Source: Acidimicrobiales bacterium (GTDB taxonomy: Bacteria > Actinomycetota > Acidimicrobiia > Acidimicrobiales > Bog-793). Taken from it: DNA of 64,000 nucleotides. Positions 52,420 to 61,800 of this stretch are shown here, in pieces. The notes under the pieces were generated by a model, which did not search any database, had not been told where the DNA came from, and saw only the letters and a list, made by a program, of their open reading frames with translations. Both the position numbers and the translations under genes were made by a program. The stretch covers positions 151,681 to 215,680 of the forward strand of contig DATGLP010000008.1 in NCBI GenBank assembly GCA_035294085.1, written 5' to 3'. The stretch's first letter is position 1, and every line of letters begins with the position of its first letter.

Positions 52420-53520
52420 TTGAGCGGCGCATCGCAGAGCTTCATCGCCGTGATCAAGGTCGTGGGCGTGGGCGGCGCGGGCGTCAACGCGGTGAACCGG
52501 ATGATCGAGGCCGGCCTGCGCGGCGCCGAGTTCATCGCGGTCAACACCGACGCCCAGGCCCTGCTCATGAGCGAGGCCGACATCAAGCTCGACATCGGCC
52601 GCCAGCTGACCCGTGGGCTCGGTGCCGGCAGCGACCCGGAGATCGGTCGCGCGGCCGCCGAGGACCACATCGAGGAGATCGAGGAGGTCCTGAAGGGCGC
52701 CGACATGGTGTTCATCACCGCCGGCAAGGGCGGCGGGACCGGCACCGGCGCGGCGCCGGTCATCGCCGAGATCGCCCGCAGCCTCGGGGCGCTCACGATC
52801 GGCGTGGTGACCCGACCGTTCGACTTCGAGGGGCGGCGCCGGTCGGTGCAGGCCGAGCAGGGGATCCAGCGCCTGAAGGAGAAGGTGGACACGCTCATCG
52901 TGATCCCGAACGAGCGCCTCCTGTCGCTCGCCGACGCGAGCACGACGATGGTGGACGCCTTCAAGATGGCCGACGAGGTGCTCCTCCAGGGGGTGCAGGG
53001 GATCACCGACCTCATCAACGTGCCGGGCCTCGTGAACACCGACTTCGCCGACGTGAAGATGATCATGAGCAACGCGGGCAGCGCCATCATGGGGATCGGC
53101 TCGGCGACCGGGGAGGGTCGGGCGGTGAACGCCGCCCGGCACGCGATCACGAGCCCGCTGCTCGAGGCCTCGATCGAGGGCGCCCGGGGCATCCTGCTCA
53201 ACATCGCGGGCGGCTCGAACCTGAAGCTCTTCGAGGTCAACGAGGCCGCCCAGACGATCCACGGCGTCGCGCACCCTGACGCCAACATCATCTTCGGCAG
53301 CGTGATCGACGACTCGCTCGGCGACGCGGTGAGGGTCACCGTCATCGCCGCGGGCTTCGATCGCTTCGAGGAGCGCGCCTCGCAGCGCGGCGCGCGCGCC
53401 GAGCAGCAGGCGGCCCGTGGTGCCGAGCCCGAGCGCCCGCCGGTCGATGTCTTCGCTGTGGGGGGCGACGAGGTCGACCTCGGTGACGACGACTTCGACG
53501 TCCCCTCCTTCCTCCGCTAG
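52420..53520 (+). CDS. ftsZ: Cell-division GTPase FtsZ
   Basis: 366 residues. [22 protein letters not shown], the tubulin signature [17 protein letters not shown]7 loop [17 protein letters not shown], and IAAGFDR near the end of the core. A short linker leads to the C-terminal peptide [11 protein letters not shown], which binds SepF. TTG at 52420 is used; no ATG/GTG lies closer to the conserved N-terminus, and GGGGGA is just upstream. ftsA is absent, as normal in Actinobacteria where SepF serves as anchor. Confidence 0.96.
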   Translation: MSGASQSFIAVIKVVGVGGAGVNAVNRMIEAGLRGAEFIAVNTDAQALLMSEADIKLDIGRQLTRGLGAGSDPEIGRAAAEDHIEEIEEVLKGADMVFITAGKGGGTGTGAAPVIAEIARSLGALTIGVVTRPFDFEGRRRSVQAEQGIQRLKEKVDTLIVIPNERLLSLADASTTMVDAFKMADEVLLQGVQGITDLINVPGLVNTDFADVKMIMSNAGSAIMGIGSATGEGRAVNAARHAITSPLLEASIEGARGILLNIAGGSNLKLFEVNEAAQTIHGVAHPDANIIFGSVIDDSLGDAVRVTVIAAGFDRFEERASQRGARAEQQAARGAEPERPPVDVFAVGGDEVDLGDDDFDVPSFLR

Positions 53521-53569
53521 CGGGCCGGGGCGCCCGGCGGCGACCCTCGGCGGGGGCGCCCGGGCGGCG

Positions 53570-54208
53570 ATGACGACGAGGGCTGACGGGGACGCCCGCC
53601 GCTGGCGGCACGGTGCCGTCGGGGACCTCCCTGCCGACCTGCCCTCCCTCCCGTGGCGCTTCGCTCGCCAGGTGCACGGGGGCGCCGTCGCCGTCGTCGA
53701 CGGCCGGCCCGGACCGTTCGGGGATGCCGCGGACGCCCTCGTGACCACCGCCGCGGACCTGCCCGTCGCCGTGCTCGGAGCCGACTGCGCCCTCCTCGCG
53801 CTGGCCGGGACGGAACGCGTCCTCGCCGTCGTGCACGCGGGCTGGCGCGGCCTCGTCGCCGGCGTCGTCGAGCGGGCGCTCGAGGCGATGCGGCGCCTCG
53901 GCGCCCAGGGGATCGAGGCCGTCCTGTCGCCGTGCATCCACCCGGAGTGCTACGCCTTCTCGGCCGGTGACCTCGCGGCGGCGGCTCGCCGCCTCGGACC
54001 GGCCGCCCTCGGCCGCACGGGCCGGGACGAGCCGGCCTTCGACCTCCCGGCGGCGGTGCGCGCCGTGCTCGCGCGCGAGGAGGTTCCGCTCGTCGCCACC
54101 CTCGGCGGCTGCACCGCCTGCGACGGGGGGCGGTGGTTCTCGAGCCGGGCGCGCCGGGAGGAGGCTCGCCACGCGCTCGTCGCCTGGTGGCCGTCGGCCG
54201 GACCGTGA
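53570..54208 (+). CDS. pgeF: Peptidoglycan editing factor PgeF (YfiH/laccase-domain)
   Basis: 212 residues, of the family of multicopper-polyphenol-oxidase-like proteins that remove wrongly incorporated residues such as L-Ser from UDP-MurNAc. Metal/active-site motifs: RQVHGGAV, LGADCALLAL, VVHAGWRGLVAGVV and CIHPECYAFS. The ATG at 53570 is 49 bases after ftsZ; yggS follows with a GTGA overlap. ftsZ-pgeF-yggS-sepF is the common actinobacterial order. Confidence 0.9.
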   Translation: MTTRADGDARRWRHGAVGDLPADLPSLPWRFARQVHGGAVAVVDGRPGPFGDAADALVTTAADLPVAVLGADCALLALAGTERVLAVVHAGWRGLVAGVVERALEAMRRLGAQGIEAVLSPCIHPECYAFSAGDLAAAARRLGPAALGRTGRDEPAFDLPAAVRAVLAREEVPLVATLGGCTACDGGRWFSSRARREEARHALVAWWPSAGP

Positions 54209-54918
54209 CGACGCCCGGCGGGTCCGGGGACCTCGCCCGGATCGGGGAGCGGCTGGAGCGCGTCCGCCGGCGGATCGCCGTGGCCGGCGGCGACCTCGCG
54301 AGGATCCGGATCGTCGCGGTGACGAAGGGGTTCGGTCTCGACGAGCTGCGCGCCGCCGTCGCGCTCGGGTGCGTCGACGTCGGCGAGAACTACGCGCACG
54401 AGCTCGTCACCAAGGCGGCGGCCGTCGGCGCCTCGCTGCCGGTGCGCTGGCACTTCCTCGGTGCCGTCCAGCGCAACAAGCTGGCGCGGCTCGCGCCCCT
54501 CGTCGCCTGCTACCAGGGCGTCGACCGGCTCGAGGAGGGGGAGGCGATCGCGGCGCGCGCGCCGGGCGCCGAGGTCCTCGTCGAGGTGAACGCCGCCGGC
54601 CTCCCCGGTCGCCCCGGCGTGCCGCCCGGCGAGGTGCCGTCGCTCGTGGCCGCGCTCGAGCGCCTCGACCTCGCCGTGCGCGGCCTCATGACGGTGGCAC
54701 CTCCCGAGCGGGAGACGGCACGCCGCTGCTTCGAGACGGTGGCGGCCCTCGTCGCCGACCTCGGCCTCGAGGAGGCCTCGATGGGCATGAGCGACGACCT
54801 CGAGCTGGCCGTCGCCGCAGGCTCGACGATGGTGCGCGTCGGGCGCGCCCTGTTCGGGAGCCGCCCGGCGCGCCCCGCGCCGGAGACGCCCCCGGCGCGT
54901 CCTCGGGTGCCACAATAG
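54205..54918 (+). CDS. PLP homeostasis protein YggS
   Basis: 237 residues, alanine-racemase-like N-terminal fold. Schiff-base lysine in RIVAVTKGFG, then VDVGENYAHELV, WHFLGAVQRNKLARL, VLVEVNAAGLPGRPGV, GLMTVAPPE and MGMSDDLELAVAAGSTMVRVG. It buffers pyridoxal phosphate and has no enzyme activity shown. GTGA overlap with pgeF. Confidence 0.92.
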   Translation: MTTPGGSGDLARIGERLERVRRRIAVAGGDLARIRIVAVTKGFGLDELRAAVALGCVDVGENYAHELVTKAAAVGASLPVRWHFLGAVQRNKLARLAPLVACYQGVDRLEEGEAIAARAPGAEVLVEVNAAGLPGRPGVPPGEVPSLVAALERLDLAVRGLMTVAPPERETARRCFETVAALVADLGLEEASMGMSDDLELAVAAGSTMVRVGRALFGSRPARPAPETPPARPRVPQ

Positions 54919-54939
54919 GGTCCTCGCAGGAGGGTGGAC

Positions 54940-55476
54940 ATGGCATCGTTCGTGAACAAGGCGCTCGCCTACCTCGGCTTGAAGGACCTCGAGGACGACG
55001 AGCTCTACGACGACTACGAGCCGGTCGAGGAGGCTCGCCACGCCCCCCACCGCTCGCCCCGCTCCGCCTACCCCGATCCGGCCCGTCCGGAGGCGGCCGA
55101 GACGCGCAGCCTCGTGCGCCCCTTCGTCCCCGAGGAGGCCCGCGAGGCGCCCGGGACACGCCAGGCCGTCGTCCGCCCGCTGGCGCCGAGCCGGCCCGCT
55201 GCCGCCAAGGTGCACGTCGTCGCCCCGACCCGCTTCGCCGACGCCCAGCAGATCGGCGACCTCGTGAAGGCGTCGAATCCGGTCATCGTCAACCTCACGA
55301 CGAGCGACCGCGACCTCGCGCGGCGGATGATCGACTTCTGCTCCGGCCTCACCTACGCGCTCGGCGGCTCGATGGAGAAGGCGGCAGACCAGGTCTTCCT
55401 CCTCACCCCCTCGAACGTCGAGGTCACCGCCGAGGAGCGCCAGCGCCTCCAAGAGCACGGGCTGCTCCACTCGTGA
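54940..55476 (+). CDS. sepF: FtsZ membrane anchor SepF
   Basis: 178 residues: an amphipathic N-terminal helix (MASFVNKALAYLGL) for membrane binding, an acidic then disordered linker of about 75, and the DUF552 core (KVHVVAPTRFADAQQIGDLVKASNPVIVNLTTSDRDLARRMIDFCSGL split across its conserved parts, with GGSMEKAADQVFLLTP). Start ATG at 54940 with CAGGAGG at 54927-54933; GTG at 54934 is too close to that SD. It tethers FtsZ to the membrane in place of FtsA. Confidence 0.93.
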   Translation: MASFVNKALAYLGLKDLEDDELYDDYEPVEEARHAPHRSPRSAYPDPARPEAAETRSLVRPFVPEEAREAPGTRQAVVRPLAPSRPAAAKVHVVAPTRFADAQQIGDLVKASNPVIVNLTTSDRDLARRMIDFCSGLTYALGGSMEKAADQVFLLTPSNVEVTAEERQRLQEHGLLHS

Positions 55477-55516
55477 GGCGCGCCGCCCTCGGGCCGCCGG
55501 CGGCGAGAGGCTGACG

Positions 55517-55780
55517 ATGGCCCTGCGGATCATCGTCGACCTGCTCCAGTTCTACGTCGTCGTCCTCTTCGTCCGCATCGTCCTCTCCTGGTTCCCGATC
55601 CACCCCTGGTCGCGCCTCGCCCGGGTGGTCCGCGTGCTCGCGGCGGTGACCGACCCGGTCCTCGCGCCCGTGCGGCGGGTCCTGCCGCCGCTGCGGGTGG
55701 GCTCGATGGGCCTCGACCTGTCGCCGCTCGTCGTCCTCTTCGCCCTCCAGCTCGTCGTCCGGCTGCTCGAGCTCGGGTAG
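55517..55780 (+). CDS. YggT family membrane protein
   Basis: 87 residues with two helices (IIVDLLQFYVVVLFVRIVLSW and LVVLFALQLVVRLLELG) separated by the family segment TDPVLAPVRRVLPPL. Often next to sepF and divIVA in Gram-positive bacteria; proposed to act in cell shape or osmotic adaptation, mechanism unknown. Confidence 0.9.
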   Translation: MALRIIVDLLQFYVVVLFVRIVLSWFPIHPWSRLARVVRVLAAVTDPVLAPVRRVLPPLRVGSMGLDLSPLVVLFALQLVVRLLELG

Positions 55781-56120
55781 TCGCGCGCCATCCGCGAGCG
55801 CGGCGCGGGCCGAAGGTACGATCGGCCGCATCACGTCGTTGCTGCGTCGCCGGAGCGGGAGTCGCAACGTGGGATCGCTGCGCGAGGCGGAGGCAGCGCT
55901 CGGTGCGCCGGGGCGCGACCGGCGTGCAGGCGGGACAGGTCGCCGGCCGGGCGCAGCGTGGGGGCACCGCCGCCGGTGCGCGCTCGCGGGCGCTCCGGCT
56001 CCCGCGGGCCGCGCCGGCGCGTCGAGGACCGAGGGTGAGGTCGGTGCGCGAGCACCGCACGGACGGATCGAAAGGGGGACGGGGAGCCGGGCCGTCGCGC
56101 CGGCGGGCCCCTGACGACGA
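55781..56120 (+). other. 340-base intergenic region before divIVA
   Basis: No convincing gene. TACGAT at 55816-55821 could be a -10 for divIVA with a long leader, but no -35 is clear. GGGGAC and GGGGAG lie 20-40 bases before the divIVA ATG. G+C-rich with several small inverted repeats. Confidence 0.3.
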
Positions 56121-56855
56121 ATGGAGATCTCGGGGAAGGTCCTGCGGGAGGTCGAGTTCAGGGACCGCCTGCGCGGCTACGACACCGACGAGGTGGACGA
56201 GTTCCTCGAGAACGTCGCCGTCGCGGTGGACGAGCTGCGCGCCGAGCTGGACGCCCTGCGTCAGCGGGCCGCCTCCCAGGCCGAGCCGACCCCCGACGAC
56301 GACGCGATCCGCCGGACCCTCGTGCTCGCGCAGCGCACGGCCGACCTCGCCATCAAGGAGGCGAACGAGGAGGCGAGTCGGATCCTCGAGTCCGCCCGCG
56401 CGCAGGCGCAGGCACTCGTCGCCGGCGCCGAGGAGCGCGCCCGGCAGCTCGAGAGCGAGGCTGCCGACGACCTCACCCAGCGCATCGCGCGCCTCGGCGA
56501 GGAGCGTCGCCGCCTCGAGCTCGAGCTGGCCGCCCTCGTCCGCCTCGCCGAGGCCGAGCGCGAGCGCCTCAGCGCGGGCCTGACCGCCGCGCTCCGCCAG
56601 GTCGAGCAGGGGCTCGCCGTCTCCGAGGCCGCTCGCGCCGCGCTCGAGGCGGCGCAGGCCCGTCTCGAGGCGAGCGAGCCGGCCGCGCCGGCGAGCGACG
56701 GCGTCCCGGCGGAGGGGGCGGGCGAGGCTGCCCCGGACGCGGAGGACGCGCTCTGGGCCCGCTGGACCTCGGGCGTGGACCTCGGGCCCCTCGCCGAACC
56801 AGGCGCCGAGGGTGCCGATCCCGGCGCCGAGTGGCGCGGCGGCTGGGGCGGCTGA
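56121..56855 (+). CDS. divIVA: Polar growth/division protein DivIVA (Wag31-like)
   Basis: 244 residues. The N-terminal DivIVA lipid-binding domain (ISGKVLREVEFRDRLRGYDTDEVDEFLENVA) is followed by a long Ala/Glu/Arg coiled coil to about residue 185 and an acidic, disordered tail ending RGGWGG. It senses negative membrane curvature and organises growth at poles and septa. ATG at 56121. It converges with ileS 12 bases beyond its stop. Confidence 0.92.
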   Translation: MEISGKVLREVEFRDRLRGYDTDEVDEFLENVAVAVDELRAELDALRQRAASQAEPTPDDDAIRRTLVLAQRTADLAIKEANEEASRILESARAQAQALVAGAEERARQLESEAADDLTQRIARLGEERRRLELELAALVRLAEAERERLSAGLTAALRQVEQGLAVSEAARAALEAAQARLEASEPAAPASDGVPAEGAGEAAPDAEDALWARWTSGVDLGPLAEPGAEGADPGAEWRGGWGG

Positions 56856-56867
56856 GCGCGCGCCGCG

Positions 56868-59800
56868 CTACGAGCGGCGTGCGAGGCCGACCGTGACGCG
56901 GCGCGAGTCGGGGAGGGCGTAGACCGCGTCGCCACCTCGGGGCGCGCCGACCTCGAGGGCCGTGGCGAGCGTCTGGCGGCTGAGCTCGGGGCCCCAGCGA
57001 TCGAGGAGGGCGGCGACGTCGTCGGGGACGCCGAGGCGGAGTGCGATCCGGTCCGTCACGTCGAGGCCGGCCTCCTTGCGTGCCTGCTGCACGATCCGGA
57101 CGAGGTCCCGTGCCGTCCCCTCCTCCGCGAGCTCCCTCGTGACCTCGAGGTCGAGGGTGACGACGCTCGCCTCGTCCGACAGCACCCGGCTCGAGCGCTC
57201 GTCCTCGGGGAGCAGGCGGACGGCGTACTCGCCCTCGAGGAGCGGGACCCCGCCGGCCACCACGCGTCCGTGCTCGTCGCGGGCCCAGTCGCCACGGCGC
57301 GCCGCGCCGAGCACGTGCTGGGTCGCCGGGCCGAGGCGCGGGCCGAGGGCCGCGGGCACCGGGGCGAGGACGGTCCTCGCCGTGCCGGCGAGGTCCTCGG
57401 TGAGGACCACCTCCTTCACGTTCACCTCGTCGGCGATGAGCTCGGTGAACGGCGCGAGGCGGGCGGCACCGGCGCCGGCGACGGTCAGCCGGCGCAGCGG
57501 GAGGCGCGCCCGGCGGCGTTCGGCCTTGCGGATCGAGTGCGCGGCAGAGCAGACGGCGCGCGCCAGGTCCATCGACTCGACGAGCTCGCGGTCGGCTGGC
57601 AGGCCGGACACGTCGGGCCAGTCGGCGAGGTGGACGCTGCGCTCGCCGGTGAGGCCCCGGAAGATCGCCTCGGCGAGGAAGGGGAGGAGCGGGGCGACGA
57701 GCTTCGAGAGGACGACGAGGACCGTGTGCAAGGTGTCGTAGGCGTCGAGCTTGTCGGCGCGATCGACGGCGAGCGCGCGCCAGAAGCGCTCCCGGCTGCG
57801 TCGCACGTACCAGTTCGTGAGGGCGTCGAGGAAGGTCTCGACCGACGAGGTGGCCGAGGCGAGGTCGTAGCGGTCCAGGGCTGCCGTCACCGCCTCGGCG
57901 AGCAGCCGCGTCTTGGCCAGGACGTAGCGGTCCAGGACGCCCGACTGGTCCGTTCGGAAGCGGCCGACGACGCCGTCGACCCGGCCGTAGAGGGCGAGGA
58001 AGTGCCAGCAGTTCCAGATCGGGTTGAGGACGCGGCGCACCGGCTCGGCGATGGCCTGCTCCTCGATGGCCACGTCGAGGCCGCGCAGCACGGGCGCCGA
58101 CAGGAGGTACCACCGGAGCGCGTCCGCGCCGATGCGAGCGAAGACGTCCTCGGGGTCCGGGAAGTTCTTGAGGCGCTTGGAGAGCTTGCGTCCGTCGTTT
58201 CCGAGGACGACGCCGTGCGCGATGCAGTTGGAGAACGCGGGACGGTCGAACAGGGCCGTGGCGAGGACGTGGAGCGTGTAGAACCAGCCGCGCGTCTGCC
58301 CGACGTACTCGCAGATGAAGTCGGCGGGGAAGCTCTCCTCGAAGCGTCGCGCGTGCTCGAAGGGGTAGTGGAGCTGGGCGAAGGGCATCGAGCCGGACTC
58401 GAACCAGCAGTCGAGCACGTCGGGCACGCGGCGCATCGTCGACGACCCGGTCGGGTCGTCGGGGTTCGGGCGCGTCAGCTCGTCGATGGCCGGCCGGTGC
58501 AGGTCGGCGGGCCTGACCCCGAAGTCGGCCTCGAGCTCGTCGAGGCTCCCGTAGACGTCGACGCGGGGGTAGTCGGGGTTGTCGCTCTTCCACACCGGGA
58601 TCGGCGCGCCCCAGAAGCGGTTCCGCGAGATCGACCAGTCGCGAGCCCCCTCGAGCCACCTGCCGAAGGCGCCGTCCCGGACGTGGGCGGGGACCCAGTT
58701 GATCGACCGGTTGAGCTCGACCATGCGCTCCTTCAGCGCGCTCACCCGGACGAAGAACGAGCGAACGGCCCGGTAGATGAGGGGCGTGTCGGTCCGCCAG
58801 CAGTGCGGGTAGCTGTGCGCCCACTCCTCACGCGCGACGAGCGCGCCGTGGCGCTCGAGCGCGTCGATGATCGCCGGGTTGGCGGCGAAGACCTGGTGCC
58901 CGGCGAAGTCGGGGACCGAGGCGTCGAAGCGGCCGCGGTCGTCGACGGGGCAGACGATCGGCAGGCCCGCGGCCTCGCAGACTCGTTGGTCGTCCTCGCC
59001 GAAGCCGGGGGCGAGGTGCACGATGCCCGTCCCCTCGTCGGTGGCAACGAAGTCTGCCGCGAGCACGCGGAAGGCGCCCGGCGTGCTCGCGAAGTAGGGG
59101 AAGAGCGGCTCGTAGCGGCGCCCGACGAGGTCCCGACCGCTGACCGTGCCGACGCGCTCGGCTCCCGCGAGCAGCCCGGCGAGCGCCTCGACGCGCGCCT
59201 CGGCCAGCGCGAAGCGCTCGCCGTCGCGCTCGAAGACCGCGTAGTCGAGGTCCTCCCGCACGGCGAGGGCGAGGTTCGAGGGGAGCGTCCAGGGTGTGGT
59301 CGTCCACACGTAGAGGTTGAGCCGTTCGCCGCCGGACTCCTCGAGCCGGAAGCGGACCGTCACGGCCGGGTCGATGCGCTCCCGGTAGGCGTCGTCCTGG
59401 CGCGTCTCGAAGTTGGACAGCGGCGTCTCGCACTCCCAGCAGTAGGGCAGGACACGCAGCCCCTCGTAGACGAGGCCCCGCTCGTAGAGCGCCTTGAAGG
59501 CCCACAGGACGCTCTCCATGTAGGAGCGGTCCATCGTCTTGTAGTCGTGCTCGAAGTCGACCCAGCGCCCCTGGCGGGTCACGTAGCGCTGCCAGGCGTC
59601 GCGGTAGCGGAGCACGGAGGTGCGGCAGTAGTCGTTGAAGCGGGCGATCCCGAACTCGGTGATCGGTCCCCGTCCCGAGACGCCGAGCTCTCGCTCGGCC
59701 TCCGTCTCGGCTGGCAGGCCGTGGCAGTCCCAGCCGAAGCGGCGCTCGACGTGGCGACCGCGCATCGTCTGGTAGCGGGGGATGGCGTCCTTCACGAAGC

Positions 59801-60008
59801 CCGTGAGCAGGTGCCCGTAGTGGGGGAGCCCGTTGGCGAAGGGCGGTCCGTCGTAGAAGATGAACTCCTCGGCGCCCTCGCGCGCCTCGACGGAGGCCCG
59901 GAAGGTCTCGTCCTTCGCCCAGAAGGCGAGGATCTCCTCCTCGAGCGCCGGGTAGTCCGGGCGATCGGGGACCTCGGGGTAGGAGCGCAGGTCGGCCGGC
60001 ACGTCCAT
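56868..60008 (-). CDS. ileS: Isoleucyl-tRNA synthetase
   Basis: 1046 residues, class I synthetase. HIGH-type motif NGLPHYGHLLTG (about residue 55), GWDCHGLPAETEAERELG, editing domain with VWTTTPWTLPSNLAL and DEGTGIVHLAPGFGEDD, DVLDCWFESGSMPFAQ, KMSKS-type KLSKRLKNFPDP, and anticodon-binding C-terminus ending in the EGTARDLVRIVQQARK module. The length and KLSKRLKN context suggest the eukaryote-like (type 2) class, which tends to be mupirocin-resistant. ATG at 60008 has no SD and lies 6 bases after a -10 element. Confidence 0.96.
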   Translation of the reverse strand: MDVPADLRSYPEVPDRPDYPALEEEILAFWAKDETFRASVEAREGAEEFIFYDGPPFANGLPHYGHLLTGFVKDAIPRYQTMRGRHVERRFGWDCHGLPAETEAERELGVSGRGPITEFGIARFNDYCRTSVLRYRDAWQRYVTRQGRWVDFEHDYKTMDRSYMESVLWAFKALYERGLVYEGLRVLPYCWECETPLSNFETRQDDAYRERIDPAVTVRFRLEESGGERLNLYVWTTTPWTLPSNLALAVREDLDYAVFERDGERFALAEARVEALAGLLAGAERVGTVSGRDLVGRRYEPLFPYFASTPGAFRVLAADFVATDEGTGIVHLAPGFGEDDQRVCEAAGLPIVCPVDDRGRFDASVPDFAGHQVFAANPAIIDALERHGALVAREEWAHSYPHCWRTDTPLIYRAVRSFFVRVSALKERMVELNRSINWVPAHVRDGAFGRWLEGARDWSISRNRFWGAPIPVWKSDNPDYPRVDVYGSLDELEADFGVRPADLHRPAIDELTRPNPDDPTGSSTMRRVPDVLDCWFESGSMPFAQLHYPFEHARRFEESFPADFICEYVGQTRGWFYTLHVLATALFDRPAFSNCIAHGVVLGNDGRKLSKRLKNFPDPEDVFARIGADALRWYLLSAPVLRGLDVAIEEQAIAEPVRRVLNPIWNCWHFLALYGRVDGVVGRFRTDQSGVLDRYVLAKTRLLAEAVTAALDRYDLASATSSVETFLDALTNWYVRRSRERFWRALAVDRADKLDAYDTLHTVLVVLSKLVAPLLPFLAEAIFRGLTGERSVHLADWPDVSGLPADRELVESMDLARAVCSAAHSIRKAERRRARLPLRRLTVAGAGAARLAPFTELIADEVNVKEVVLTEDLAGTARTVLAPVPAALGPRLGPATQHVLGAARRGDWARDEHGRVVAGGVPLLEGEYAVRLLPEDERSSRVLSDEASVVTLDLEVTRELAEEGTARDLVRIVQQARKEAGLDVTDRIALRLGVPDDVAALLDRWGPELSRQTLATALEVGAPRGGDAVYALPDSRRVTVGLARRS

Positions 60009-60013
60009 GGCCC

Positions 60014-60020
60014 TACGATA
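60014..60020. promoter_or_regulatory. Symmetric -10 element shared by ileS and the DUF167 gene
   Basis: The near-palindrome CCCTACGATAGGG reads TACGAT (60014-60019) rightward, 7 bases before GTG at 60027, and TATCGT (60020-60015) leftward, 6 bases before ATG at 60008. Only 18 bases separate the two start codons, so both transcripts would be leaderless and share one melting site. Confidence 0.55.
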
Positions 60021-60026
60021 GGGCTC

Positions 60027-60392
60027 GTGGCCGACCGGCTCTTCGAGGTCGAGCGCCCGGGGCAGGCGGGCGAAGCGGTGGTGCTGCGCTGCTACCTGCA
60101 GCCAGGCGCAGGGCGCGCCGCGGTCGTCGGCCGGCGGGGCGACGCGCTGCACGTGCGCGTCGCCCCCCCGCCGGCCAACGGGCGGGCGAACGCGGCCCTC
60201 ACCGAGCTCGTCGCGTCGCTCTTCGACGTCGCCCCCTCGGCGGTGACGATCGCGTCGGGCGAGCGGTCCCGCCACAAGCGCGTCCGCATCAGCGGCGTGG
60301 ATGCCGCCACCGCCGACCGGCGCATCGACGAGGCGCTCGCCGCCGCGGCGGCGGCCGATCGGGTCGGCGCGCGCCGGCGGGGTGCGCGCTAG
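60027..60392 (+). CDS. DUF167/YggU family protein
   Basis: 121 residues: LRCYLQPGAGRAAVVGRRGDALHVRVAPPPANGRANAAL then the ASGERSRHKRVRI strand, the DUF167 fold. Conserved in bacteria and eukaryotes; function unknown. No SD; leaderless start from the shared -10 element. Confidence 0.85.
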   Translation: MADRLFEVERPGQAGEAVVLRCYLQPGAGRAAVVGRRGDALHVRVAPPPANGRANAALTELVASLFDVAPSAVTIASGERSRHKRVRISGVDAATADRRIDEALAAAAAADRVGARRRGAR

Positions 60393-60466
60393 GGCCGGCG
60401 CCGGCCGGGGGTATCGACGCCCCGTTGGCGATCGGATAACGTCGCGCACCCTTGCCCGGAGAGGAG

Positions 60467-61279
60467 ATGCTGAGCACGATGCCCCGGACGACGACCTCGA
60501 CGGCTTCGGTCGAGGCGAAGGACCCGGGCGAGGGCAGGAAGAGGTCCTCCCCGGCCCGCCGAAGCGACGCGGCGGCCGAGGCGGGCACGTCCGACCGCCC
60601 GAGCGCCTCGAGCCCGAGCGCCTCGAGGAGGTCATCGGCCAAGGCGCCGGCGTCCGCCTCGAAGACGGGTGGGGCCAAGGCTGCGGCGCGCAAGCAGCCC
60701 GCCGCGCGCCAGTCCGGCGCGACGAAGGCGGCGGGCGCCACGCGGGAGCGGCCGGCCAAGGCGCCGGCGGCCGCGCAGGGCCGCCAGCCTGCGACCGCCC
60801 AGCGCGCGCCGGCGCGCAAGCCGTCGGCTGCGGAGACGTCGAGCCGTCGGCCGAGCCGCGCGGCCCGGCCGGCCAAGGCGGCCAAGGCCGCGGCGGCCGG
60901 GTACGCGGGCGACGAGCGCTTCCTCGCCCACCAGCGCCAGGCGCTCCTCGAGGAGCGAGCGACCTACCTCGAGCAGGCGCAGTCGCTGCGCGCCGAGGCG
61001 GAGTCGCTCGTCGAGGAGATGGAGCCCGGCGACGTCCAGTTCGACGAGGAGTCGGGCGAGGGCGGGACGGTCACGGTGGATCGCGAGCGCGATCTGGCGC
61101 TGTCCGCCCAGGCGCTCGCCGCGGTCGAGGAGATCGAGGAGGCCCTCGCCAAGATCGAGTCGGGCCGCTACGGCATCTGCGAGCGCTGCGGCGAGCTCAT
61201 CCCCAAGGCGAGGCTCGAGGCCCTGCCCTACGCGCGCCTGTGCATCGCCTGCAAGAGCGGGGGCCTGTCGCGCCGCTGA
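60467..61279 (+). CDS. DksA/TraR-type zinc-finger protein with Ala/Lys/Pro-rich tail
   Basis: About 270 residues. The first 150 are low-complexity, rich in Ala, Lys, Arg, Pro and Ser ([22 protein letters not shown]), resembling histone H1-like tails. The C-terminal part has a helical hairpin ([23 protein letters not shown]) and the zinc finger [26 protein letters not shown] (C-x2-C-x17-C-x2-C). DksA-family proteins modulate RNA polymerase through the secondary channel. The basic tail may bind nucleic acid. ATG at 60467 after GGAGAG. Confidence 0.8.
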   Translation: MLSTMPRTTTSTASVEAKDPGEGRKRSSPARRSDAAAEAGTSDRPSASSPSASRRSSAKAPASASKTGGAKAAARKQPAARQSGATKAAGATRERPAKAPAAAQGRQPATAQRAPARKPSAAETSSRRPSRAARPAKAAKAAAAGYAGDERFLAHQRQALLEERATYLEQAQSLRAEAESLVEEMEPGDVQFDEESGEGGTVTVDRERDLALSAQALAAVEEIEEALAKIESGRYGICERCGELIPKARLEALPYARLCIACKSGGLSRR

Positions 61280-61800
61280 GCTCCCGCCTGGCGCGCCCGG
61301 GCGCGGGCGCGAGCTGGCGGCGGACCCTCACCGTCTTCGCCGTCGCGGCCGCCGTCGTCGGGCTCGACCAGCTGACGAAGGCGCTCGCGCTCGAGCACCT
61401 CAAGGGACCACCGGTCCACCTCGTCGGGCCCCTCTCCCTCGCCCTCGCGTACAACAGCGGGATCGCCTTCTCGCTCGGCACCGGCCTCGGCGGGCCGATC
61501 CTCGTGCTCGTCGGCCTGCTCGTGCTCGGCCTCGTCGCGTCGGCGCGCCTCGTGACGAGCAGGGCGGGCGCCGTCGCGCTCGGCCTCGTGCTCGGCGGCG
61601 CGCTCGGCAACCTCGTCGACCGGCTCGCGCGCGCCGGTGCGGTCGTCGACTTCATCCGGACGACCTTCTGGCCGACCTTCAATCTGGCCGACGCTGCGAT
61701 CGTCTGCGGCTGCGCCGCACTCGTCGTGCGCTCGCTGCGCCGACCGGCGGCGCGCCGCGGGCGCGCGCGGGCTCGCGACGAGGGGACGGCGCAGCGGTGA
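61240..61800 (+). CDS. lspA: Lipoprotein signal peptidase
   Basis: An aspartic protease with four helices that cuts lipoprotein signal peptides. [14 protein letters not shown] at the N-terminus, [32 protein letters not shown] and [20 protein letters not shown] carry the two catalytic aspartates. GTG at 61240 (186 residues) overlaps the zinc-finger gene by 40 bases; CTG at 61276 in a CTGA overlap (174 residues) is the other option and fits the family start better. rluD follows with a GTGA overlap. Confidence 0.88.
   Translation: MHRLQERGPVAPLSSRLARPGAGASWRRTLTVFAVAAAVVGLDQLTKALALEHLKGPPVHLVGPLSLALAYNSGIAFSLGTGLGGPILVLVGLLVLGLVASARLVTSRAGAVALGLVLGGALGNLVDRLARAGAVVDFIRTTFWPTFNLADAAIVCGCAALVVRSLRRPAARRGRARARDEGTAQR

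Noticed and set aside
57270-60392. 1040-codon plus-strand frame across ileS
   Set aside because: Only its last 122 codons, the DUF167 gene, are real; the rest mirrors ileS.
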